A program made the translations under genes and the position numbers. From assembly GCA_047974615.1 (NCBI GenBank), contig JBKECM010000115.1:1-6760 (forward strand): a stretch of DNA of 6,760 nucleotides. The letters are read 5' to 3'. The notes under the pieces were generated by a model. The model searched no databases. It was not told the DNA's origin and worked only from the letters and a program-made list of their open reading frames with translations. This stretch comes from JBKEBX01 sp047974615 (GTDB lineage: Bacteria > Bacillota > Clostridia > Lachnospirales > CAMZNU01). Below are positions 1-5,231 of this stretch, piece after piece (the stretch's first letter is position 1; the number at the start of each line of letters is the position of its first letter).

Positions 1-149
1 AATCAGTTAGCTATTTTCAATTTATAATTTATATTGTCCAATCGTTGTCATTTTTAATATCAACACCTTAAAAACCTTGATTTTATAAGAATTGCAGACC
101 TTTTGACTTTATTCCCACTCGACCCAGGGTTAAATATATTACGGTATAT

Positions 150-171
150 CCTTTATAAAATAAAGGTTTTT
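150..171 (+). terminator. Possible weak rho-independent terminator
   Basis: CCTTTAT (150-156) pairs perfectly with ATAAAGG (160-166) around an AAA loop and is followed by TTTTT (167-171). The stem is short and AT-rich, so it may be inefficient. It would end rightward transcripts entering from outside the window. Confidence 0.3.
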
Positions 172-238
172 AGTATATTTAATCGTGGCTTTTTATTTGT
201 ATTTTTTATAGTATTTGCTCGTTTAATATCAAAATAAT

Positions 239-273
239 ATCAGTACTTTTGTGTATATAGGGTACTGATTTTT
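239..273 (+). terminator. Rho-independent terminator insulating the R-M operon
   Basis: ATCAGTAC (239-246) pairs perfectly with GTACTGAT (262-269); two T-G wobbles extend the stem inward around an 11-base loop. TTTT (270-273) and then CTATTTT follow. Placed about 50 bases before the operon promoter, it would stop read-through from upstream, so that the restriction genes depend on their own regulated promoter. Confidence 0.45.
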
Positions 274-312
274 CTATTTTGTGCAGATATTATAAAGAAT
301 GTTTCTAATTGT

Positions 313-341
313 TTCTTATAGTCCGTTGTCATATATAACGT
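313..341 (+). promoter_or_regulatory. Candidate C-box operator for the controller protein
   Basis: TTCTTATAGTC (313-323) matches the C-box half-site pattern GACTTATAGTC at 9 of 11 positions. It is followed by CCGT and a second, weaker dyad, CGTT (324-327) with AACG (337-340). Established C-box operators have two such dyads, the promoter-proximal one overlapping the -35. Here the second dyad covers the -35 at 326-331, which fits activation from the distal site and repression from the proximal site. The left half is convincing and the right half is degenerate, so the assignment rests on position as much as on sequence. Confidence 0.5.
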
Positions 342-355
342 TTACTTGGTATAAT
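326..355 (+). promoter_or_regulatory. Promoter of the C-R-M operon
   Basis: The -35 TTGTCA (326-331) matches TTGACA at 5 of 6 positions, and an 18-bp spacer leads to a perfect TATAAT (350-355) preceded by TG at 347-348 (extended -10). Transcription would start near 362, giving a leader of only about 15 bases that carries GGAGG at 365-369. Confidence 0.65.
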
Positions 356-377
356 CGCTATATTGGAGGTAGTGTAG

Positions 378-584
378 ATGATAACTGAAAAGCTAGGTCA
401 AAGAATACGTGAATTGAGATTAAAAACTGGTTTAAGTCAAGAAAAGTTTGCTCTATCTATTGAAATGGATAGAACTTATTTTGCGAGTGTAGAACTTGGC
501 AAGAGAAACATTGCTATTATAAATTTAGAGAAAATTGCAAATGGGCTTGGTGTAACCTTGTCAGAGCTGTTAAAAGATATTTAA
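378..584 (+). CDS. XRE-family controller (C) protein of an R-M system
   Basis: A 68-residue protein that is almost entirely one Cro/C1-type helix-turn-helix domain (about residues 5-66). The turn LSQEKFA (19-25) is followed by a recognition-helix region with DRTY (31-34) and GKRN (41-44). Length, DRTY and the xGKRN turn fit the small dimeric controller proteins of Type II R-M systems, which bind C-boxes in front of their own gene and time endonuclease expression. GGAGG at 365-369 lies 8 bases before the ATG. The stop is 9 bases before the endonuclease start, and the next ribosome binding site abuts it, which suggests translational coupling. A generic phage-type XRE regulator is the alternative, but the following genes and the candidate operator favour a C protein. 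Confidence 0.8.
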   Translation: MITEKLGQRIRELRLKTGLSQEKFALSIEMDRTYFASVELGKRNIAIINLEKIANGLGVTLSELLKDI

Positions 585-593
585 AGGAGAAAT

Positions 594-1466
594 ATGAGTA
601 TGAGAGATGAAATCAAAAATATTGTTTTAGAAGAATTTTCAAAGTTAATTAACTTAATTGAAGCAGACTTCATTAACAATTATAAGAAAAAAGTTAATAA
701 TTTTTTGCTTAGTCAAATGGACGAACAAATTACTGCAAGTATGGTATTTGTAAGTAGTTTTGAATCTAAAAGCGGTTTTGCAATAGAAACATGTGCGAAA
801 CGTATTGCCAGACTTAGATTTGGAGATGAAAACGTTCCAATGATTGTTAACCCAAACAATTTAGTACATAACTTAACTCCGAATTTGGATAAAGGACAAA
901 TAGTTATAACTAATGTTGATACTAATAACGGAAATTTAAGAGGTGAAATATCTGCATATAGAGCAAATAATGTCGCGGAAGGACGTGGAAATTCACGTAT
1001 GGAAAGTAGTGTTACTCAAGATAACATAAAAAGAGATTTATTACCACTTTCTCAAAAATATAAAACGAATGATATACATACTAAACCAGTTGACTTAGCT
1101 TTTTTTGACGGCGAAAATTGGAATATTTGCGAATTAAAAGCTGGAGGTGATTTAGATAGCTCAAATGCACCATCAAATGTTGAAAAACTTCTTAATATCT
1201 ATGTTGATATGGGTATAGAAAATTGTAATGCTTACTTTGCAACTTTATATAACAAAGACGGTGAAGGTAACACTTGGAAAGGTGCTGTTAAGAAGCATTT
1301 ACATTATCCGTCAATGTTTTTAATTGGCTCAAATTTTTGGAATAAAATTTTACCTGCTGAAATAACATTTGACGAATTTACACATATTTACAGAGAAGCT
1401 TTAGAAGAAATAAACCTAAATGGCAGAATTAATGATATGATTAGTGTCTGTCTTGGGGAATTATAG
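594..1466 (+). CDS. Type II restriction endonuclease, TdeIII-like (PD-(D/E)XK)
   Basis: A 290-residue protein with a PD-(D/E)XK nuclease signature: PVD at 165-167 (acidic D167), then E180-L-K182 in ELKAGGDLDSSNA. The run KAGGDLDSSNAPSNVEKLL is, as I recall, typical of the TdeIII endonuclease family, whose named members cut GGNCC. The length fits a Type IIP enzyme working as a dimer. It would cleave unmethylated foreign DNA in the cytoplasm. GGAG at 586-589 is 4 bases from the ATG at 594 and 10 from a second in-frame ATG at 600, so the true start may be 600. The gene lies between the C gene and the methyltransferase, the expected place for the partner endonuclease. The nuclease fold is well supported; family and specificity rest on recognition from memory. 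Confidence 0.72.
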   Translation: MSMRDEIKNIVLEEFSKLINLIEADFINNYKKKVNNFLLSQMDEQITASMVFVSSFESKSGFAIETCAKRIARLRFGDENVPMIVNPNNLVHNLTPNLDKGQIVITNVDTNNGNLRGEISAYRANNVAEGRGNSRMESSVTQDNIKRDLLPLSQKYKTNDIHTKPVDLAFFDGENWNICELKAGGDLDSSNAPSNVEKLLNIYVDMGIENCNAYFATLYNKDGEGNTWKGAVKKHLHYPSMFLIGSNFWNKILPAEITFDEFTHIYREALEEINLNGRINDMISVCLGEL

Positions 1467-1474
1467 GAGGAATG

Positions 1475-2188
1475 ATGAAGAATATTAGCCTCCATAACAA
1501 TGATTGTTTCGAGTTTATAAAAACAATGCCGGATAATAGTGTTGACTTAATATTGACTGACCCACCATATAATATTGCTCAATACTCAACTGGAAATATT
1601 AACTTACCTGGTCGTGAAGCACTAAACAACGATATTGCAGAATGGGATAATGTTGCATTAGAGCCTAAAGAATTGTTAGAAGATTTTAAAAGAATTTTAA
1701 AACCAAAGGGCAATATATTTATTTTTACAAGTTATAACTTGATAGGAAAATGGCACGAAGCTTTCGATAGTGAATATGATACTTTTCAATTTTTTATATG
1801 GCATAAAACTAATCCAGCACCGAAAATATATAAAAATGGTTTTCTAAATAGTTGTGAAATGATTATATGTATGTGGAACAAAGGACATACTTGGAATTTT
1901 ACAAAGCAAAATGAAATGCATAATTTTTTTGAATCGCCAATATGTATGTCACCCGAACGACTAAAAGACCCTAAGCACCCAGCTCAAAAGCCTGTTAAAT
2001 TACTAAAACACATTATTAATATTGCGAGTAATCCTGGTGATGTAGTTTTTGATCCATTTATGGGAGTTGGCTCGACGGGTGTTGCGGCTGTAGAACTTGA
2101 GCGTAAGTTTGGTGGTTGCGAAATTGATGAAACTTATTTCAAAGCATCTGAAAAAAGAATCTATAATATAGGGGATAATAATGAATAA
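1475..2188 (+). CDS. R-M DNA methyltransferase, beta class (N6-adenine or N4-cytosine)
   Basis: A 237-residue S-adenosylmethionine-dependent amino-methyltransferase. The motifs come in beta-class order: catalytic motif IV TDPPYN near the N-terminus (DPPY at 29-32), then motif X region HPAQKPVKLL (168-177), then SAM-binding motif I DPFMGVGSTG (193-202). It should methylate the site cut by the neighbouring endonuclease and so protect host DNA. DPPY usually signals N6-adenine methylation, although some N4-cytosine enzymes also carry it. AGGAGG at 1465-1470 overlaps the endonuclease stop. It is 4 bases from the ATG at 1475 and only 1 base from an ATG at 1472, so I prefer 1475; the alternative adds one Met. 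The 3' end overlaps the next gene by 8 bases. An extra or separate target-recognition domain is not evident, and the protein is compact. Confidence 0.88.
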   Translation: MKNISLHNNDCFEFIKTMPDNSVDLILTDPPYNIAQYSTGNINLPGREALNNDIAEWDNVALEPKELLEDFKRILKPKGNIFIFTSYNLIGKWHEAFDSEYDTFQFFIWHKTNPAPKIYKNGFLNSCEMIICMWNKGHTWNFTKQNEMHNFFESPICMSPERLKDPKHPAQKPVKLLKHIINIASNPGDVVFDPFMGVGSTGVAAVELERKFGGCEIDETYFKASEKRIYNIGDNNE

Positions 2189-2885
2189 TGAATTAAATAA
2201 CATTCATAAAAAGCAATTAAAGAGAGTTTCTATTTTTTTATCATTAATTAGTATATTTGCAATAATATTACCTATACTTCTGGATTATTTTGTAATTGGA
2301 AATGAAATTAAATCTAATATTACAAATGAACAGTGGGTAGGATTTTTAGGCAATTACACAGGAGCTATCATTGGGAGTGTAATTACTGTTTATGCTTTAA
2401 TTGAAACGTTAATTTATAATAATAATGAGAACAATAGATTGTTGCTGGAAAAAGAAAAAGAAGCTAAAGTAATAGAGTTAAAAAAAAGACCTGAAATTAT
2501 AATTGAGTGCGAGATTCCTAAAGTAAATGAGGGTATTCAAAAACAATTAAAGTTTTCTACACCTTATGTAGAAAATCAAAAGTGTCTTTATAGTAATTTG
2601 ATTTTACAAAATATTGGTGGAAGAATAGCTGAAAATGTTAAGATTACATTATTTGATGTAAATAAATCACATATAGAGGCATATGAAAAAATTGATACTT
2701 TTCTTGTTTTACCTGACAAAGATAAGATAGTAGCTATTTCTATTATAGGTTTCATTAATAATTTAGCATTAGTTGTCGAATATGATGATAATATTTGTAA
2801 AATAAATGATCGATATTTATTACAAGAGGGTAAAGATAACACTCTCATATTAAGTGTTAAAACACCTCTAATAATGACATTTTAG
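2181..2885 (+). CDS. Two-TM membrane protein of unknown function, R-M operon partner
   Basis: I do not recognise a named family. The 234-residue protein has two hydrophobic segments (about 16-39 and 53-78); the second contains GFLGNYTGAIIGS, a glycine-rich pattern seen in many small uncharacterised bacterial membrane proteins. A charged, probably helical stretch follows (80-103, rich in E, K and L). The C-terminal half (about 104-234) has alternating hydrophobic residues typical of a beta-sandwich, including LQNIGGRIAENVKITLF (141-157). No catalytic motif is visible. Positive charge before TM1 (KKQLKR) suggests a cytoplasmic N-terminus, which would leave the C-terminal domain cytoplasmic. The start overlaps the methyltransferase stop by 8 bases behind GGGG (2171-2174), so the two are probably translationally coupled. 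Its place in the operon suggests a defence-linked or R-M-modulating role, but that is inference. Confidence 0.7.
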   Translation: MNNELNNIHKKQLKRVSIFLSLISIFAIILPILLDYFVIGNEIKSNITNEQWVGFLGNYTGAIIGSVITVYALIETLIYNNNENNRLLLEKEKEAKVIELKKRPEIIIECEIPKVNEGIQKQLKFSTPYVENQKCLYSNLILQNIGGRIAENVKITLFDVNKSHIEAYEKIDTFLVLPDKDKIVAISIIGFINNLALVVEYDDNICKINDRYLLQEGKDNTLILSVKTPLIMTF

Positions 2886-2943
2886 TTTAATTAGTAACTA
2901 TTTTTTCTTTGGCAATGGATATAGTTTTATATATGAAAACATC

Positions 2944-2993
2944 TAATAATAACAAACCTCCCTGTTAGCTAACAGGGAGGTTTGTTATTATTA
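2944..2993. terminator. Perfect 50-bp palindrome, bidirectional terminator
   Basis: The arms 2944-2968 and 2969-2993 are exact reverse complements (25 bp each, no spacer). The GC-rich core is CCTCCCTGTTAGC/GCTAACAGGGAGG, and the flanks read TTTGTTATTATT on each strand in its own direction, acting as the T-rich tract. It lies between two converging genes and would end both transcripts. The right arm also encodes the last residues of the minus-strand methyltransferase, and its TAA is at the centre of the palindrome. Confidence 0.85.
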
Positions 2994-4086
2994 AATGCTC
3001 TACCTTACGTTCATTACGGCTACGCACGTTGTAAGCATATTTATTATCAAATACTAGTATATTAAATTCATCTTTATATAGACTATAAATAAATTCAGTA
3101 TTCTTAATAACTAATATAAATTTAGCCTTAGTATCTTTTAAATCTTTAGATAGTCTTTCTTGGTCCTGTAATGTAAAATCTTTACCTTCATAGTCAGAAA
3201 AATCTGTGTCATAAGGAGGGTCTAAAAACATAAAATCTTTTTCTGTAAGATTTGCTTTTTTGAAAAAGTCAGAAAAATCAGAGCAATGAATATCTGTATT
3301 TTTTAAAATCAATTCTACATCTTCATTGAACATATTTTGAATTTTACTCATAAAATTTTTCTTATTGTAACTAATTCCACCATAAGGAATATTAAACTCA
3401 CCTTTTTTATTATATCTAAACATTGAGCCATAACAATATTCACGAATAAAATAAAAATTGGCAACCTTATATTGTAACGATGGTGCTTGTATTCTATCTA
3501 AGTTAATATCATTAAAAACTTTTCTAAAATACATATAGTAACCACTTGTAAAACCTGTAATTAGATTGTTTTTTAAATCTTCATCATTAAATGGTTGTTT
3601 TTTATTATTGGCAACAGTTCTATTCATTTTATCAGTTACCATTTTATTTAACTGGAACTTAAATTCTCCACTATCAAGTAATAACATTTTTTTAAAACCA
3701 TAATTAATTTCATCTGCAAAAGTTTCTGTTAATTTTGAAACTTTTAGTAATAAAATCTCTTTATTTAACTGTTCATTATTTAAGTCGTTGTATATAGAAA
3801 AAATGTCATCATAATTTTTTTCGCAAGTTTCTATTATATTAGCAAAACTATTGCTATAGCATTGTAGTAGTTCGAATAGATGTTTATCTTGATTTTTTAT
3901 TAAAGAATAATATTCCATCAAAGATTGTGAAACATCATTTATAGCAGCCTTATTTGGTTGTAAGTGAAAAAATAATGCTCCACCACCAAAAAATGGCTCA
4001 ATATATCTATCGTGTTTTGGTATTAATTTTTCAATTTTACTTATTTCGCTTGATTTACCACCAGGCCATTTTATTAACGGATTCAT
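2965..4086 (-). CDS. Dam-like D12-class DNA adenine N6-methyltransferase
   Basis: A 373-residue alpha-class (D12) adenine methyltransferase. KWPGGK (6-11) is motif X, YIEPFFGGGALFF (28-40) is SAM-binding motif I, IND (49-51) follows at motif II, and FLDPPYDTDF (287-296) is catalytic motif IV. RYNKKGEFNIPYG (224-236) resembles the RxNxxGxFNxPYG stretch of Dam-type enzymes. The family is usually about 260-300 residues. The extra length lies mostly in a helical insertion between about 62 and 180, probably in the target-recognition region, so GATC specificity should not be assumed. It transfers a methyl group to adenine N6. AAGGTG (4097-4092) precedes the ATG by about 5 bases. The gene faces the R-M operon and has its own promoter, so it may be an orphan methylase, a second methylase of the system, or protection against other restriction enzymes. 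Confidence 0.87.
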   Translation of the reverse strand: MNPLIKWPGGKSSEISKIEKLIPKHDRYIEPFFGGGALFFHLQPNKAAINDVSQSLMEYYSLIKNQDKHLFELLQCYSNSFANIIETCEKNYDDIFSIYNDLNNEQLNKEILLLKVSKLTETFADEINYGFKKMLLLDSGEFKFQLNKMVTDKMNRTVANNKKQPFNDEDLKNNLITGFTSGYYMYFRKVFNDINLDRIQAPSLQYKVANFYFIREYCYGSMFRYNKKGEFNIPYGGISYNKKNFMSKIQNMFNEDVELILKNTDIHCSDFSDFFKKANLTEKDFMFLDPPYDTDFSDYEGKDFTLQDQERLSKDLKDTKAKFILVIKNTEFIYSLYKDEFNILVFDNKYAYNVRSRNERKVEHLIITNLPVS

Positions 4087-4114
4087 ACTGACACCTTACC
4101 TTTCATAGGGTTTA

Positions 4115-4123
4115 ATTATAGCA
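4115..4123 (-). promoter_or_regulatory. Extended -10 promoter of the D12 methyltransferase
   Basis: On the minus strand TG (4123-4122), C, then a perfect TATAAT (4120-4115) gives an extended -10 element about 29 bases before the start codon. No good -35 is visible upstream, which extended -10 promoters can tolerate. No C-box-like dyad accompanies it, so the gene is probably expressed independently of the controller protein. Confidence 0.5.
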
Positions 4124-4166
4124 TATTTTCATTAAAAAATATATATTTATCTCAAATATTTAATTA

Positions 4167-4562
4167 CTAAATATATACAATATCACGTAAAACCTTTTCT
4201 TCTGCCATATATCTAAAATTATTCATTCCTGCTACCCATTCCAGTTGGTTACTAGCTTTTAAATCTTCATCACAACCACTACCTTCTGCAAAACTTATTG
4301 TAATTTCTTCAATCATTTCTAATGCCTGAATATCTATTTCTTTTAAATGCTCTTGAAGTTTATTAGTCACTAATAATCTGTTATATGTACCAAGTCTATG
4401 TTCTTTCAAAAAAGTTTTTCGTAGCATACCATATATGCCTATAACATAATCTTCCTCATCTTCTGCATCTTCATTTCCAATAACAACTGCAGGGTAGTAC
4501 ATACCATCTTCGCCTAAATTATAGTATAATCCATTTGTTTCATCATATATTGTTTTCATCAT
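4167..4562 (-). CDS. tnpV: TnpV family transposon protein
   Basis: A 131-residue protein recognisable as the TnpV family. It opens with MKTIYDETNGLYY. IGIYGMLRKTFLKEHR (41-56) is followed by LVTNKLQEHLKEID (64-77), and LEWVAGMNNFRYMAEE (107-122) lies near the end; all are typical blocks of these proteins. The family takes its name from Tn4451, where TnpV is non-essential and has been compared with excisionases; its biochemical role is not settled. An acidic stretch EDAEDEED (31-38) between the first two blocks probably varies within the family. AAAGGAG (4578-4572) is 9 bases from the first ATG and 12 from the second, favouring 4562. The gene marks this DNA as part of an integrative or mobilizable element and lies between the methyltransferase and the hairpin-rich gap. 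Confidence 0.85.
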   Translation of the reverse strand: MMKTIYDETNGLYYNLGEDGMYYPAVVIGNEDAEDEEDYVIGIYGMLRKTFLKEHRLGTYNRLLVTNKLQEHLKEIDIQALEMIEEITISFAEGSGCDEDLKASNQLEWVAGMNNFRYMAEEKVLRDIVYI

Positions 4563-4640
4563 AATATGTAACTCCTTTAGTATAAATTATGTTTAATAAA
4601 TTTGATTTCTATAGTTATATTTTTGTTATTCATAGTCTTA

Positions 4641-4754
4641 GCAAGCAGGGCAAGTCGGTACAACCTCATTGCAAAACCTGCTTGTTGGGAAGTATCCCAA
4701 TACCTCTAAACCTTTCAAATTTGCAAGGTTTTAATACTGTCCTTTGGACAGTAT
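4641..4754. other. Cluster of four hairpins in the gap upstream of tnpV
   Basis: The 325-base gap 4563-4887 has no credible gene but is strongly structured. CAAGCAGG (4642-4649) pairs with CCTGCTTG (4677-4684). TTGGGA (4685-4690) pairs with TCCCAA (4695-4700) around a four-base loop. AAACCTT (4708-4714) pairs with AAGGTTT (4725-4731), with the palindrome CAAATTTG in its loop. ATACTGTCC (4734-4742) pairs with GGACAGTAT (4746-4754) around TTT. Four perfect stems in 113 bases is far more than chance in DNA this AT-rich. It could be the structured leader of tnpV mRNA, a small RNA, a transfer origin, or the folded end of a lost IS200/IS605-type element. The strand and role are open. Confidence 0.55.
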
Positions 4755-4841
4755 CAACACAGTTTATCAAACTTTTAAAAATAAAAAATAATATAAATAA
4801 TTGTAACTTTATTTAATAAAAATTTTACTTTGCCAATATCA

Positions 4842-4864
4842 ACAGGTATGTGACACATACCTGT
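4842..4864. terminator. Strong hairpin after the 77-aa gene, possible terminator
   Basis: ACAGGTATGTG (4842-4852) and CACATACCTGT (4854-4864) are perfect 11-bp arms around one central base, so the hairpin would close with a small loop from the inner bases. It lies 23 bases beyond the stop of the minus-strand 77-aa gene. The T-rich run that follows on that strand (TTGATATT) is weak, so termination is plausible but a protein-binding dyad is also possible. Confidence 0.45.
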
Positions 4865-4887
4865 AAAATATAGCTAACAAGAAATAG

Positions 4888-5121
4888 CTACCAACGAAAA
4901 TCTCTATGGTATCCTTTCTTATCAAGGTATTTATTTCTTGCATTTTCTTTTTCTTCTTCACTATCAGAAGTTTTATATTTTGTATATAATTCTCGCCTTT
5001 CCATAGCATCTAATTTTTCTTCAACTAATACTTTAATTTCATCAAATGTATCGTAGCTTTCTAATAGAAAATATCTAATTAATAACATAAATAAATCCCA
5101 AGATATTTGAACTTTTTTCAC
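4888..5121 (-). CDS. Small conserved mobile-element protein (often labelled complexin-2)
   Basis: A 77-residue protein beginning MKKVQISWDLFMLLIRYFL, with ELYTKYKTSDSEEEKENARN (37-56) and a C-terminal HRDFRW. From memory, small proteins with the pattern SWDLF ... ELYTKYKTAP.EEE ... FRW are common in conjugative and mobilizable elements of gut Firmicutes. They are often auto-annotated as complexin-2, a misleading name because they are not related to the eukaryotic synaptic protein. The function is unknown. It is probably mostly helical and has no signal peptide. I chose the GTG at 5121 because AAAGGAG (5136-5130) sits 8 bases before it; a longer frame from 5160 would begin inside the upstream inverted repeat without a ribosome binding site. 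The gene follows the helicase by 110 bases and has its own candidate promoter. Confidence 0.7.
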   Translation of the reverse strand: MKKVQISWDLFMLLIRYFLLESYDTFDEIKVLVEEKLDAMERRELYTKYKTSDSEEEKENARNKYLDKKGYHRDFRW

Positions 5122-5145
5122 GTTGTAAACTCCTTTCAATTTTGG

Positions 5146-5219
5146 TATCACTCGTATCACTTCTTACACTAAAAATTATAAAAAAGTATAAATTTATGAG
5201 ACAAGTGACACGAGTGATA
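5146..5219. repeat. 17-bp inverted repeat bracketing a promoter
   Basis: TATCACTCGTATCACTT (5146-5162) and AAGTGACACGAGTGATA (5203-5219) are inverted copies with one mismatch, separated by 40 bases. The left arm, read on the minus strand, holds two tandem AGTGATAC units. The arms flank the -10 of the candidate promoter at 5175-5204, and the right arm overlaps its -35. Such paired sites suit an operator pair for DNA looping, or binding sites (iterons) for the adjacent replication helicase. Confidence 0.6.
5175..5204 (-). promoter_or_regulatory. Candidate promoter of the 77-aa gene
   Basis: On the minus strand TTGTCT (5204-5199, 4 of 6 matches to the consensus) is followed after 18 bp by a perfect TATAAT (5180-5175). 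Transcription would start near 5168, between the arms of the inverted repeat, about 47 bases before the GTG start. Confidence 0.4.
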
Positions 5220-5231
5220 GCTATTTTCTGA

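Larger units (their letters stand above)
1..377. other. Non-coding leader upstream of the restriction-modification operon
   Basis: I see no gene here: all frames are broken by frequent stops and no start has a convincing ribosome binding site. The stretch is very AT-rich. It holds two terminator-like hairpins pointing rightward (about 150-171 and 239-273) and then the operon promoter and candidate C-box. A short, more GC-rich patch at 112-129 could be a remnant of the element into which the cassette was placed, but it has no open frame of useful length. Confidence 0.6.

Noticed and set aside
109..129. Possible remnant end of a recombinase gene on the minus strand (short frame ending in VEWE)
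   Set aside because: The in-frame stop only six codons upstream (130-132) leaves nothing to identify, and I cannot tie this peptide to a known family end.
594..1466. DpnII/MboI-type GATC system (two methyltransferases of different classes plus a nuclease of about 290 aa)
   Set aside because: The gene set is suggestive, since a D12 and a beta-class methyltransferase occur together there. The endonuclease motif here (ELKAGGDLDSS) and the rest of the protein do not resemble the DpnII nuclease as I remember it, and the D12 gene is separately transcribed on the other strand.
2003..2203. Minus-strand frame opposite the methyltransferase end
   Set aside because: It lies wholly over conserved motif I of the methyltransferase and the start of the membrane protein, with no ribosome binding site. 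It is an antisense shadow.
2588..2848. Minus-strand frame opposite the membrane protein
   Set aside because: It is fully antisense to a gene that is well placed in the operon, and no start signal is visible.
4589..4816. 75-codon plus-strand open frame in the hairpin-rich gap
   Set aside because: There is no ribosome binding site: the bases before its ATG are CTCCTTT, which serve the opposite-strand tnpV. Its codons run through four perfect hairpins, and the C-terminal end is low-complexity AT-rich translation. It is better explained as a shadow of the structured element.
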